This document shows positions 26,327-34,934 of a stretch of 64,000 nt of DNA, one piece after another. Source of the DNA: Propionibacteriales bacterium (GTDB lineage: Bacteria > Actinomycetota > Actinomycetes > Propionibacteriales > Nocardioidaceae); the NCBI GenBank assembly GCA_026392455.1, contig JAPLCB010000008.1, positions 186,001 through 250,000 on the forward strand. The letters are read 5' to 3'. Below the pieces are notes generated by a model that was given only the letters and a program-made list of their open reading frames with translations, was not told the origin of the DNA and did no database searches. Position numbers and translations under genes: made by a program. Each line of letters begins with the position of its first letter. Positions within the stretch are counted from its first letter, which is position 1.

Positions 26327-26392
26327 AGCTGACCTCCGAGAACGATGTTCGGGCACCGGCGGGTACCTGACGTCGAATTTAGACCCAATTGC

Positions 26393-26426
26393 CTGAGGGC
26401 TCCGACCAAATGGTCGAAGCCCTCAG
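26393..26426 (-). terminator. Hairpin terminator of the cold-shock gene
   Basis: CTGAGGGCT (26393-26401) pairs with AGCCCTCAG (26418-26426), and the loop CCGACCAAATGGTCGA pairs again, so almost all of it is stem. It begins 26 bases past the csp stop. An outer ACCCA/TGGGT pair extends it. Confidence 0.8.
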
Positions 26427-26451
26427 AACTGGGTGGAACGTTGGTGCTCGG

Positions 26452-26655
26452 TCAGACCGGGCGAACGTTCTCCGCCTGCGGGCCCTTCGGACCCTGCGTG
26501 ACGTCGAACTCGACCTTCTGGTTCTCATCGAGCGACTTGTAGCCGTTGGTCTGGATCGCGGAGTAGTGGACGAAGACGTCGTCGCCGCCGTTCTCCTGCG
26601 CGATGAAGCCGAAACCCTTTTCAGCGTTGAACCACTTAACGGTGCCCTGTGCCAT
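26452..26655 (-). CDS. cspA: Cold-shock protein (CspA family)
   Basis: 67 residues. [18 protein letters not shown] with RNP1 (KGFGFI) and RNP2 (VFVHYSAI), a single OB-fold cold-shock domain that binds single-stranded RNA/DNA. AAGGAG lies 10 bases before the ATG. The gap upstream is long and could give a structured 5' leader, as in other csp genes. Confidence 0.95.
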   Translation of the reverse strand: MAQGTVKWFNAEKGFGFIAQENGGDDVFVHYSAIQTNGYKSLDENQKVEFDVTQGPKGPQAENVRPV

Positions 26656-27091
26656 GCTGGTAATTCTCCTTATTGGGGCGAGAGACGACCACCTCGGTTG
26701 CCTCTTCGCAGATGCGGTGAATACGTCGTCCCGCCTCGCAAAGAGAAGAAACGCCGTTGGATCACAAACTCCAACTGCGTTGGTGTACCGCTGGAACTTG
26801 CACCTGCTGGGTCAAACACTACCAAGTAAGCGCGTTCTGTCACCCCCCACCAAGGGTCAGACGGGGAATGTTTGCCAACACGTGGACGTGCGTTCGCCGA
26901 CGTACGCGCTGGGTCGACTGCTGGTCGGGTCCGTCGCGTGTTGACCCGTACTCTGGTTGGTTGGGAATAAGGTAGGAACCGCTGCGACAATTCATTGCGA
27001 AGTGCGGCATTCGCACAGCAAACATGTAAGGGTTCAGTCTGGCTGCGCGCTCACTTCGCCAGTCAGAATCGGCTCACGGAAGGGGTGGCTC
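26656..27091. other. Divergent 436-base intergenic region between csp and giant protein gene
   Basis: It must hold the csp leader and promoter (minus strand) and the promoter of the 27092 gene (plus). A TTGACC at about 26939 and TAAGGT at about 26970 are possible elements for the plus strand, but the 21-base spacing is too wide to be sure. The region is less GC-rich than its flanks. I see no RNA gene in it. Confidence 0.4.
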
Positions 27092-30000
27092 GTGGCACGT
27101 GGACGCCGCGCGGGCTCCGTCGACCCTGACGAGGAGCCGACCACCAGCCCCACCGCACCCTCGAGCGCCGGCGACGACGACGACCGGATCGACCCGCTCC
27201 GGGTCGCCTTCGAGGGCCTGGAGGGTGTCGCCGTCCCATCGGCCGTCCCGGGCGCGAAGGTCGAGCTTCCGGAGGCCTACGACCCGCTCGCCGTCCTGGA
27301 CACCTCGATCGGCGAGGGCGCGGGCTTCGGGACCTTCGAGGAGGACCCGGGGCAACGACGGGGCCGATTCGGTCGCCGTGGCAAGGCCAAGGAATCCGCC
27401 GAGCAGCCGACGTCCGGTCCTGCGGACGCGACCCCGGCGCCACCACCCGTGGCGTCGGAGCTGTCGTCCCCGGACACCACGCTCTCGGTAACGGAGTCGG
27501 CCACCGATCTGCCGCGGGTCACCACCTGGGCGGACGACCTCGCTGACGACACCTTCAGCATGGAGCCCTGGGCGACCGGCGAGATTCCCAGGATCAAGGA
27601 CCCCGTGGACGACGGCCCCATCCCGGTCGAGCCACCCGCTGCGCGCCGAGGGGCTGCCGGTCGACGGCGGAAGTCCGAGATCACCGAGCCAACCCCTGCG
27701 GCGCCGTTCGACAACGAGCCGGGCGAGTCGCCGATCGACTTCCTCGGCTCCTACCTCGAAGAGACCGCACCCGTACGCGATGCCGCTGCCGACCAGGTGC
27801 GCCGCGACGATGCCCACCTCGCCGCCGAACGCGCTGAACAGGTTCGCCTGGACCGGGAGCGCACCGCAGCCGAAGAGGCCGAGTCGAACCGGTTGGCCGA
27901 GGCCCGCAAGGCCGCAGACCTGGCCGAGACCACTCGAGCAGCCGCCGAAGAAGCCGAGGCCGCCCGACTGGCCGAGGAGCAGCAGGCAGCCGACGAAGCC
28001 GAGCGGGCCCGCCTCGCCGCCGAGCAGGCCGAAGCCGACCGCATCGCCGATGCTGCTCGTCTCGCCGAGGAACAGCGTCTCGCCGACGAGCAGGCCGAAG
28101 CCGACCGCATCGCCGAAGAAGCCGAGGCCACCCGCCTCGCCGCGGAAGCACGCGCTGCCGAAGAAGCAGAAGCCGCCCGACTCGCCGAAGAACAGCGCCT
28201 CGCCGACGAGGCCGAAGCCACCCGCCTCGCGCAGGAGAAGGCCGAAGCAGACCGCCTCGCCGCCGAGGCACGCGCCGCCGAAGAAGCCCGCGCCGCCGAA
28301 GAAGCCCGCGCCGCTGCCGAAGAAGCAGAAGCCGCCCGACTCGCCGAAGAAGCACGCGCCGCCGAAGAAGCAGAAGCCGCCCGACTCGCCGAAGAACAGC
28401 GCCTCGCCGCTGAAGCCGAAGCCGCTCGCCTCGCTGCCGAACAGGCCGAAGCAGACCGCCTCGCCGCAGAAGCACGCGCCGCCGAAGAAGCAGAAGCCGC
28501 CCGACTCGCCGAAGAACAGCGCCTCGCCGACGAGGCCGAAGCCACCCGCCTCGCCCAGGAGAAGGCCGAAGCAGACCGCCTCGCCGAGGAACGACGCATC
28601 GCCGAAGACGCCGAGCGGGCTCGCCTCGCCGAAGAACAGCGTCTCGCCGACGAGGCCGAAGCCGCCCGCCTCGCCGAGGAGAAGGCTGAGGCCGACCGGA
28701 TCGAGGCCGAGCGGGCAGCAGCCCAGCAGGTCGAGCTCGAGCGCCAAGCAGCGGAGCAGAAGCGAATCGCGGATGCTGCACTGGCCGCCGAAAAGGCCGA
28801 ACGGGATCGTATTGCTGCCGAGAAGGCCGAGGCCCAGCGGATCGCGGCCGAGCTGAAGGCTGCCGAGGAGGCGGAGATCGCACGCATCGAAGCCGAGCGC
28901 GCGGCTGCGGAGGAAGCAGCGCGTCTCGAGGCCGAACGCCTTGCGGCCGTACGCGCCGAAGCAGCCCGCAAGGCTACCGAGAAGATCGAGCAGGACCGAC
29001 TGGCCGCGGAGGCCGCCGAGCGTCAGCGGCTCCAAGCGATCCGGGAAGCCGCCCAGCGCCGGGAGGCGTCTCGGCTGGCCGCGCTGCAGGCTGAGGAGGA
29101 TCGGCGTGCGGCCGAGGAAGCCGAGCGTGCCCGCCTCGAACGCGAACGCCTCGAACGCGCCCGTCAGGAAGCCATCGAGCGCGAGAAGGAACGTCGCGCA
29201 GCCCTTCAGGCCGAGCAGCAACGACTCGCCGCCGAGGCCGCGGAAGCCAAGCGGCTGGCCGAGGAACGACTCGAGCGGGAGCGCGAGGAGGAACGGCAGG
29301 CCGAGATCGCTCGCCTCGCCGCGATCAAGACCGAGGAAGTAAGACTCCAGGCCGAAGCCGAGGAAGCCGAGCGTCTCGAGAGCGAGCGGATCGCGGCCCA
29401 GGTGGCCGAGGAAGGTCGACTCGAGGCGTTGCGCCTCGCCGCCATCGAGGCGCACGAATCGTGGCTCAGGGACGAGGCTGCGGAAGCCTTGCGGATCGAG
29501 ACCGAACGCCTCACCGCCCAGGAGACCGAGGCCGGTCGGCTCGAGGGCCTGCAGCTGGCGATCCGGAAGACCGAGAAGAAGCGGCTCGCTGCCGAAGCTG
29601 CCGAAGCTGCCCGGATCGAGACCGAACGTGTTGCCGCCCAAGCCGCCGAGGCCACCCGGCTCGAGAACGTCCGACTAGCAGCCATTGCCGCCGAAGAGGC
29701 GCGCCTGGAGGCAGAGAAGGACGAAGCAGCGCGACTGGAGGCCGAACGGATCGCGGCCCAGCAAGCAGAGGTAGCTCGGCTCGAAGCCATCCGGGTCGAG
29801 GACGAGCGTCTTGCTGCGGAGCAGGCCGAGTACGACCGGATCGTGGCTGAGCAAGCCGCAGCACAGCTGGTCGAGGCCGAGCGCCTCGAGGCAGTCCGCC
29901 TCGAGGAAGAGCGGCTCGCCGCGATCAAGGCGGAGGAGGAGCGGCTCGCCGCGGAGGCCGCCGAGGCTGCCCGACTGGAAGCAGCCCGGGCCGAAGCGCA

Positions 30001-31894
30001 GCGCCTCGAGCTCGAGCGCCTCGAGCTCGAGCGGCTCGCCGCGGAAGAGGCCGAACGGGTCCGGATCGTCGCTGCGAAGGCCGAGGAGCGTCGCCTCGCC
30101 GCTGAGCTCGCCGAAGCCGTCCGGTTGGAGAACGACCGGGTCGCCGCCCAGCAGGCCGAGGCCGAGCGCCTCGAAGCGGCCCGGATCGAGGCCGAACGCC
30201 TCGCCGTCGAGCTGGCCGAGGCCGAACGCCTCGCCGCCGAGCAGGCAGAGGCCGAACGCCTCGCCGCCGAACGCGCCGAAGCCGAACGCCTCGAGAACGA
30301 GCGTCTGGCAGCGATCCAGGCCGAGGCAGAACGTGCCGAGGCGGAACGCATCGAAGCCGAACGCGCCGAGGCCGAGCGGCTCGCCGCCGAGGCCGCTGAG
30401 GCTGCTCGGATCGCAGCAGCCGAGGCTGAGGCCCAGCGGTTGGCCATCATCGCTGCGCGCCGCGAGGCAATCATGCTGGAGAAGGAAAGGATCGCGGCCG
30501 AACGCGCCGAGCTCGAACGGGTCGCAGCCGAAGAACGCGACCGACGCCGGGCCGCGGCGATGCGTGAGCAGCAGGAGCGGATCGCTGCACAGCGGGCCGA
30601 GAAGGAACGGCTCGCGGCCGAACGTGCCGAGTGGGAGCGGTTGGCGTCGGAGCGTTCCGCGCGGGCCGTCGCTCCGATGGCTCCGGCCCGAGGGGCCGCC
30701 ACCGCAGCACTGGCCGACATCACCGGCAAGCCGGTCCCGACCGCCAAACGAACCACCGTCCCGAGCGTCGCGGTCGCGACCGGCGAAGCCGACGACTCGG
30801 AGGCAGATCATGCTCCTGACGAGTACGGCGACGACTACGTAGAGCACGACGCGTACGTCGAGGCCGAGAGCGACGAGTCCGATCAGTTCGAGGACGACGA
30901 CGCGGACGAGGACGAGGACGCGGACGACACCGAGGACGCGGACGACACCGAGGACGCGCGGGTCGAGCTCGAGGGCAACGACCCGGACGACCACTTCGAA
31001 GCCGAAACCGGGGACGACGACCTGGACGACCAGTTCGAATCCGAGAGCGGGGACGACGACGCCGAGGCCGTCCCGGAAGCCGTGGAGACCGACCCGGTCG
31101 TGGCCGACCTCGACGAGGCGGCAATCGAGGTCGAGTGGACCGATCCGCTGGGCACCGGCAGCCTGGCGGCCGTCCCCGCGGAGGACCACCAGGCCGAGCC
31201 CGAAGCCGAGCCCGAGCCCGAGGCCGAGACCGAGCCCGAGGCCGAGGCCGAGCCCGAGACCGAGCCCGAGACCGAGCCCGAGGCGGACGAGTTCACCGAA
31301 GACTGGACCGGGGTCAGCGACGAGGTCCGGACCGCGATCGAGGAGTCTCGCGAGGCCGAGGACGTGATCGACCTCCCGTCGTACGACGACGTCCTGGCAG
31401 TCCGACCGGAACCCGAGCACGCCGACGACCAGGCCGACCAGCGCCAGGATCGTCCGGCAAGCACCGAGCCGATCCCCCGGTTCGTCGAGTTCAGGCCGGG
31501 AGCGAGCTTGAACTACCTGTTCGGCACGCTGTTCATCATCTTCGCCGTCGGGGCGGTGCCCGCGATCTTCTGGGCGGTGTCCGCAGGTGGGACGACTGCC
31601 GTGGCGTCTGCCGTCGGCCTCACGGTGCTCGCGATGGCCACCTGGTGGGCGTTGCTCAACTGGACTCCGGCGATCGTCTCGGTCAGCAACGGCACCCTGG
31701 AGATCTCCCGCGGGACCCACGCCGTCTCGTGGGACCTGACCAGGCCGGACACGAAGATCGTCCTGTCCGGCAAGCTCGACTCCCGGGCCTGGAAAGCTGT
31801 CCTGACCGACGACGCCGGTAAGACCCACACGATCACGCCCTCGACCGTGGAACCGGCCCAGTTCGTCGCGATCCTGGACCACTACCGGCCCTAG
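27092..31894 (+). CDS. Giant Ala/Glu-rich coiled-coil protein with C-terminal membrane hairpin
   Basis: 1600 residues from the GTG at 27092 (GGAAGGGG upstream). An earlier in-frame start would only add an unlikely tail. Residues 1-228 are Pro/Asp-rich and disordered. About 230-1190 is one continuous helical array of AARLAEEQ/EAERLAAE type heptads with nearly no breaks. About 1230-1460 is strongly acidic with Asp/Glu and Glu-Pro repeats. Two membrane segments lie at about 1473-1525 (LFGTLFIIFAVGAVPAIFW, then VLAMATWWALLNW). A final 75-residue beta-rich domain (VSVSNGTLEISRGTHAVSWDL) resembles a PH-like or bPH fold. A cytoskeletal or cell-envelope tether is inferred. No family recognised. Confidence 0.85.
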   Translation: MARGRRAGSVDPDEEPTTSPTAPSSAGDDDDRIDPLRVAFEGLEGVAVPSAVPGAKVELPEAYDPLAVLDTSIGEGAGFGTFEEDPGQRRGRFGRRGKAKESAEQPTSGPADATPAPPPVASELSSPDTTLSVTESATDLPRVTTWADDLADDTFSMEPWATGEIPRIKDPVDDGPIPVEPPAARRGAAGRRRKSEITEPTPAAPFDNEPGESPIDFLGSYLEETAPVRDAAADQVRRDDAHLAAERAEQVRLDRERTAAEEAESNRLAEARKAADLAETTRAAAEEAEAARLAEEQQAADEAERARLAAEQAEADRIADAARLAEEQRLADEQAEADRIAEEAEATRLAAEARAAEEAEAARLAEEQRLADEAEATRLAQEKAEADRLAAEARAAEEARAAEEARAAAEEAEAARLAEEARAAEEAEAARLAEEQRLAAEAEAARLAAEQAEADRLAAEARAAEEAEAARLAEEQRLADEAEATRLAQEKAEADRLAEERRIAEDAERARLAEEQRLADEAEAARLAEEKAEADRIEAERAAAQQVELERQAAEQKRIADAALAAEKAERDRIAAEKAEAQRIAAELKAAEEAEIARIEAERAAAEEAARLEAERLAAVRAEAARKATEKIEQDRLAAEAAERQRLQAIREAAQRREASRLAALQAEEDRRAAEEAERARLERERLERARQEAIEREKERRAALQAEQQRLAAEAAEAKRLAEERLEREREEERQAEIARLAAIKTEEVRLQAEAEEAERLESERIAAQVAEEGRLEALRLAAIEAHESWLRDEAAEALRIETERLTAQETEAGRLEGLQLAIRKTEKKRLAAEAAEAARIETERVAAQAAEATRLENVRLAAIAAEEARLEAEKDEAARLEAERIAAQQAEVARLEAIRVEDERLAAEQAEYDRIVAEQAAAQLVEAERLEAVRLEEERLAAIKAEEERLAAEAAEAARLEAARAEAQRLELERLELERLAAEEAERVRIVAAKAEERRLAAELAEAVRLENDRVAAQQAEAERLEAARIEAERLAVELAEAERLAAEQAEAERLAAERAEAERLENERLAAIQAEAERAEAERIEAERAEAERLAAEAAEAARIAAAEAEAQRLAIIAARREAIMLEKERIAAERAELERVAAEERDRRRAAAMREQQERIAAQRAEKERLAAERAEWERLASERSARAVAPMAPARGAATAALADITGKPVPTAKRTTVPSVAVATGEADDSEADHAPDEYGDDYVEHDAYVEAESDESDQFEDDDADEDEDADDTEDADDTEDARVELEGNDPDDHFEAETGDDDLDDQFESESGDDDAEAVPEAVETDPVVADLDEAAIEVEWTDPLGTGSLAAVPAEDHQAEPEAEPEPEAETEPEAEAEPETEPETEPEADEFTEDWTGVSDEVRTAIEESREAEDVIDLPSYDDVLAVRPEPEHADDQADQRQDRPASTEPIPRFVEFRPGASLNYLFGTLFIIFAVGAVPAIFWAVSAGGTTAVASAVGLTVLAMATWWALLNWTPAIVSVSNGTLEISRGTHAVSWDLTRPDTKIVLSGKLDSRAWKAVLTDDAGKTHTITPSTVEPAQFVAILDHYRP
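28145..28586. repeat. Long internal DNA repeat in the coiled-coil gene
   Basis: A block of about 118 bases at 28145-28262 recurs at 28469-28586, offset 324 bases (108 codons), with only about two mismatches visible. A shorter third copy of the GAAGAAGCAGAAGCCGCCCG core is at about 28319-28380. The frame is kept, so the repeats add whole heptad blocks. Likely recent slippage or unequal exchange. Confidence 0.75.
31190..31290. repeat. Hexanucleotide repeat encoding Glu-Pro/Glu-Ala/Glu-Thr
   Basis: GAGCCC, GAGGCC and GAGACC units alternate for about 90 bases, giving EPEAETEPEAEAEPETEP-type sequence just before the membrane segments. A related 18-base unit (GAGGACGCGGACGACACC) is duplicated at about 30916-30957. 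Such runs vary easily in length. Confidence 0.65.
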
Positions 31895-31954
31895 CGCCGG
31901 CACCCGGCCCGGGTGCGTCATACTTCGGTGCGGACGCGGGCAGCCCGGCGTCGC

Positions 31955-32030
31955 GGGCCTCTAGCTCAATTGGCAGAGCAGCGGACTTTTAATCCGCGGG
32001 TTGTGGGTTCGAGTCCCACGGGGCCCACCA
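31955..32030 (+). tRNA. tRNA-Lys (TTT anticodon)
   Basis: A 73-base tRNA with encoded CCA. Acceptor GGGCCTC pairs with GGGGCCC (one G-U), D-arm AGCTCAATTGGCAGAGC, anticodon loop CTTTTAA and T-arm GTGGGTTCGAGTCCCAC are all present. Confidence 0.97.
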
Positions 32031-32278
32031 ATCGCAGCCGTTGACACCAGCCCGTCCGGGCCACCGACGTGCCCACCCGTGGTCGACGCATGCCCGAGGT
32101 CTCCTGAACGGTCCTCCCGAAGGCGCTCGACGGCCCGGGACGCAGGCCATCGGCATCGGAGCGCGGTCCAGACCTGACAGGTGACACTGTCACATTTGTC
32201 GACGACACGACGCTGAAGGGGGATGAGCGCTCCCACGTCACCCAGCGGTCGCCGGACCCCGTCTCACCGGAAGCCCTC
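32031..32278. other. Intergenic region with overlapping palindromes
   Basis: No gene seen: frames on both strands here read through the tRNA and are not credible. It contains TGACAG(N6)CTGTCA (32175-32192) overlapping GTGACACTGTCAC (32181-32193), a possible operator about 100 bases before the SRPBCC start. Nothing else recognisable. Confidence 0.35.
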
Positions 32279-32284
32279 TAGGCT
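32279..32284 (+). promoter_or_regulatory. -10 box TAGGCT, leaderless promoter of SRPBCC gene
   Basis: TAGGCT ends exactly 7 bases before the ATG at 32292, and no ribosome site is visible. The 14 bases TAGGCTTCGCGGxx resemble the gmd promoter at 5591 base for base. Confidence 0.55.
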
Positions 32285-32291
32285 TCGCGGC

Positions 32292-32741
32292 ATGACCGAC
32301 CTCAACGAATCCGCCAGCATCTCGATCAACGCTCCGGCGTCGGTCGTGTTCGCGATCCTGACCGACCCCAGCCAGCACGCCCGGATCGACGGTTCCGGGA
32401 CGGTGGGACAGACCTACGCGGCACCGGAGCGGCTCGAGCTCGGTTCCCAGTTCGGCATGGCGATGAAGATGGGCGCGCCGTACAAGATCAAGAACAAGGT
32501 CGTCGAGTTCGAGCAGGACCGGCTGATCGCCTGGCGACACATGGGGGCGCACCGCTGGCGCTACGAGCTGACCCCGAACGCGGCCGGCGGCACCGACGTC
32601 ACCGAGACCTGGGACCTCAGCCACTACGGGGCCCTCGGGAAGAAGGTCCTGCACCGTCTGTTCGGGGCGAAGACCGCGGCCGCCCTGAAGGCCACCGTGG
32701 CCAAGCTCAAGGCAGCCGCCGAGGCAGACGCAGCCGCTTAA
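32292..32741 (+). CDS. SRPBCC (polyketide cyclase/START-like) family protein
   Basis: 149 residues. ISINAPASVVFAILTDPSQHARIDG is the typical start of the SRPBCC helix-grip fold, YKIKNKVVEFEQDRLIAWRH and GGTDVTETWDLS the later strands. These proteins bind hydrophobic ligands in a deep pocket. Which ligand is unknown. It is convergent with the dehalogenase-like gene and overlaps its stop by 4 bases. Confidence 0.85.
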   Translation: MTDLNESASISINAPASVVFAILTDPSQHARIDGSGTVGQTYAAPERLELGSQFGMAMKMGAPYKIKNKVVEFEQDRLIAWRHMGAHRWRYELTPNAAGGTDVTETWDLSHYGALGKKVLHRLFGAKTAAALKATVAKLKAAAEADAAA

Positions 32742-33712
32742 CCGAGGCCGACGACCTCGACGACGACCTGGGCGAGCCGGTCGCCTGCCTCCTCCTGGAG
32801 GAAGTGACCGGCACCGGCGATGGTGTGGTGCTGGCGACCTCGGGCACCGGGTACGCGGTCCTGGAACACCGCCTCCCAGCCGCGCGTCGCCGGGTCCCCG
32901 TCCGAGTACGCCGTCACGAACGGTCGGTCGAACTGCTCCAGCGCGCGCATGGTCCGGCGCCCGATCCGCGCCCCGACGTCGTTGCGGGTCAGCGGCAGCA
33001 GGGCAGTCATCTGCCGCATCCCGGCCATGTGCCGGTCGTCGGGGAAGGGTGCGTCGTAGGCCGCCAGGACCTCGGGAAGCAACGGCACCGACGCCGTCGC
33101 TCCCACGAAGTCACTCGCCCGCAGCTGCGGTGCCCGTTGGGTGTAGAGCAGGTAGTCGACCAAGGCCTCCTCCAGCACCACCCGGGATTCGTCCAGCCCG
33201 TGCACCGCCCAGTTGAGCCGACCTGCCAGTGCCGGGTCGGCCGTGTGCAGGATGGTGTTGGCCGCCACCACACTGGCAAACCGGTCGGGATCACCGGCGA
33301 GCACGCTGAGCCCGATCGGCCCGCCCCAGTCCTGGCCGACCAGCGTGATCCGGCGCAGGTCCAGGCCCTCGACCAGGCTGGCCACCCACCCGATGTGGCG
33401 GGCGAAGGTGTAGTCGGTCCCCCGGGTCGGCTTGTCCGATCGGCCGAACCCGATCAGGTCCGGCGCGATCACCCGGATCCCGGCGTCGACCAGCACGGGG
33501 ACGACGGACCGGTAGAGGTACGACCAGGTCGGCTGCCCGTGCATCAGCAGGGCCACCGGCCCGTCCGCCGGCCCCTCGTCGAGGTAGTGCATCCGCAGCG
33601 GCGCGAGGCCGTCGGCCACCACGTCCGCGTAGTGCGGCGCGAAGCCGAAGCCCGGCAGTGCATCGAAGCGGGCCTCAGGAGTCCGCAGTACCTCCAGGAC
33701 GGTTCCGGTCAT
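32738..33712 (-). CDS. Alpha/beta hydrolase, haloalkane dehalogenase-like
   Basis: 324 residues. MHGQPTWSYLYR is the oxyanion region with the dehalogenase-type Trp, LVGQDWGGPIGL the nucleophile elbow with Asp instead of Ser and a following Trp, and GAGHFLQEEAG the His. This Asp/Trp pattern marks haloalkane dehalogenases of the DhmA/DhlA branch, which hydrolyse carbon-halogen bonds. Natural substrates in actinobacteria are mostly unknown. A TAGGCT box ends 6 bases before the ATG (leaderless). Divergent from the beta-lactamase-fold gene. Confidence 0.82.
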   Translation of the reverse strand: MTGTVLEVLRTPEARFDALPGFGFAPHYADVVADGLAPLRMHYLDEGPADGPVALLMHGQPTWSYLYRSVVPVLVDAGIRVIAPDLIGFGRSDKPTRGTDYTFARHIGWVASLVEGLDLRRITLVGQDWGGPIGLSVLAGDPDRFASVVAANTILHTADPALAGRLNWAVHGLDESRVVLEEALVDYLLYTQRAPQLRASDFVGATASVPLLPEVLAAYDAPFPDDRHMAGMRQMTALLPLTRNDVGARIGRRTMRALEQFDRPFVTAYSDGDPATRGWEAVFQDRVPGARGRQHHTIAGAGHFLQEEAGDRLAQVVVEVVGLG

Positions 33713-33718
33713 CGCGCC

Positions 33719-33724
33719 AGCCTA
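33719..33724 (-). promoter_or_regulatory. -10 box TAGGCT, leaderless promoter of dehalogenase-like gene
   Basis: On the minus strand TAGGCT is followed by GGCGCG and the ATG at 33712. The predicted first base is the A of the ATG. The gap to the divergent gene is only 79 bases, so regulation may be shared. Confidence 0.6.
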
Positions 33725-33766
33725 GAGGCCACCGGACCGACACCCGGCGAACCTGTTCTGCTTTTC

Positions 33767-33784
33767 GAGAACACGTTCTACAGT
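33767..33784 (+). promoter_or_regulatory. KstR-like operator overlapping a leaderless -10 box
   Basis: GAGAACACGTTCTA (33767-33780) matches TnnAACnnGTTnnA, the KstR consensus, except for the first base. The last two bases begin a TACAGT -10 (33779-33784), which ends 7 bases before the GTG start at 33792. A second inverted repeat, TGTTCT(N8)AGAACA (33754-33773), overlaps it. A repressor here would block the promoter. Confidence 0.55.
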
Positions 33785-33791
33785 GACGTCC

Positions 33792-34934
33792 GTGGCCGAC
33801 GGAACCTGTGCTGACGCGTTCAGCCCCTTGCGAGAATTGTTCGAGTGCAACCTGGCAGACGGCACCGACCGCGGTGCCAGTGTCGCGGTGGTCCACGACG
33901 GCGAGCTCGTCGTCGACCTGTGGGGAGGCGAGGCCCGTCCCGGAGTTCCCTGGGAGCGCGACACCATCACCCAGGTCTGGTCGGTCACCAAGACGATGGC
34001 GGCACTGACGCTGCTGACCCAGGTCGAGAAGGGGCTGATCGACCTCGACGCCCCGGTCTCGGCGTACTGGCCGGAGTTCGGGTCGGCCGGCAAGGAGGGT
34101 GTCCTGGTCCGGCACGTGCTCGGCCACACCAGTGGCGTACCGGGCTGGGAAGCGCCGGTGACGATCGAGGACATCCTCGACCTGGAGAAGTCCGAGGCGA
34201 TCCTGGCCGGCCAGGCGCCCTGGTACGAGCCGGGCTCGGCGCCGGCGTACCAGATCGTCTGCCACGGGCACCTGATCGACGGGATCGTCCGCGGCGCCAC
34301 CGGGCGCAGCGTTGCCGAGATCCTGCACGACGACATCATGGCCCCGCTGGGCGGCGGCTTCCGGCTCGGCGTCCCGACCGACGAGCTCGGCCTGGTCGCG
34401 GACCTGTCGAACCCGCCGCCGTCGAGCATCGACTACGGGCAGCTGGGTCCCGACCACTTCCTGCTCCGCACCATCATGAACCCGTTGCTGCTGCCCGAGG
34501 ACGTCTGCAACACCGAGCAGTGGCGCCGCGGGGCCGTCGGTGGTGCAGGCGGGCACGGCAACGCGCGCGGCATCGCCTGGGCTCAGGCCCTGGTCTCCCA
34601 CGGCGGTGAGGTCAACGGGGTCCGGCTGCTGTCGCCCGAGACGATCGCCCGGATCTTCGAGGTGCAGTCCGAGGGCGCGGACCTGCTGCTCGGCGTACCG
34701 GTGAAGTACGGCATGGGCTACGCCCTGCAGATGTCGTCAGCCCCGGCGATCGGCGAGTCGAACCCGGACGGCCGCGTCTGCTGGTGGACCGGGTACGGCG
34801 GCGCGATCGTCGTCAACGACCTCGACACCCGGACCACCTTCGCGTACGCCGAGAACAAGCTGGCCGACCACATGGTCTCCTCGCCCCGGACCGACGCCTA
34901 CGTCCGAGCGGCTTTTGCGGCGGTGCGCCCGTGA
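33792..34934 (+). CDS. Beta-lactamase-fold serine hydrolase (EstB/LipL-like esterase)
   Basis: 380 residues from a GTG at 33792, chosen from the -10 spacing rather than the upstream GTG at 33783. The SxxK motif is SVTKTM near residue 61, the YxN-like motif is in APAYQIVCHG, and WWTGYGGAIVV is near the HxG position of class C folds. Family members hydrolyse esters or lactones rather than beta-lactams. It is translationally coupled to the FMO (GTGA), so the two may act in sequence: Baeyer-Villiger oxidation, then ester cleavage. Confidence 0.82.
   Translation: MADGTCADAFSPLRELFECNLADGTDRGASVAVVHDGELVVDLWGGEARPGVPWERDTITQVWSVTKTMAALTLLTQVEKGLIDLDAPVSAYWPEFGSAGKEGVLVRHVLGHTSGVPGWEAPVTIEDILDLEKSEAILAGQAPWYEPGSAPAYQIVCHGHLIDGIVRGATGRSVAEILHDDIMAPLGGGFRLGVPTDELGLVADLSNPPPSSIDYGQLGPDHFLLRTIMNPLLLPEDVCNTEQWRRGAVGGAGGHGNARGIAWAQALVSHGGEVNGVRLLSPETIARIFEVQSEGADLLLGVPVKYGMGYALQMSSAPAIGESNPDGRVCWWTGYGGAIVVNDLDTRTTFAYAENKLADHMVSSPRTDAYVRAAFAAVRP

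Noticed and set aside
28145-28600. Repeat array considered as CRISPR
   Set aside because: Repeats are in frame inside a coding region, lie 324 bases apart and have no unique spacers of constant length.
27074-29641. An 855-residue Gly/Phe/Leu-rich frame antisense to the coiled-coil gene
   Set aside because: It mirrors the repeated GCC/GAG codons of the real gene and consists of FG-rich repeats with no start signal.
31961-32241. Two short minus-strand frames over tRNA-Lys
   Set aside because: They read through the tRNA antisense and end as the common mis-annotated peptide from tRNA genes.
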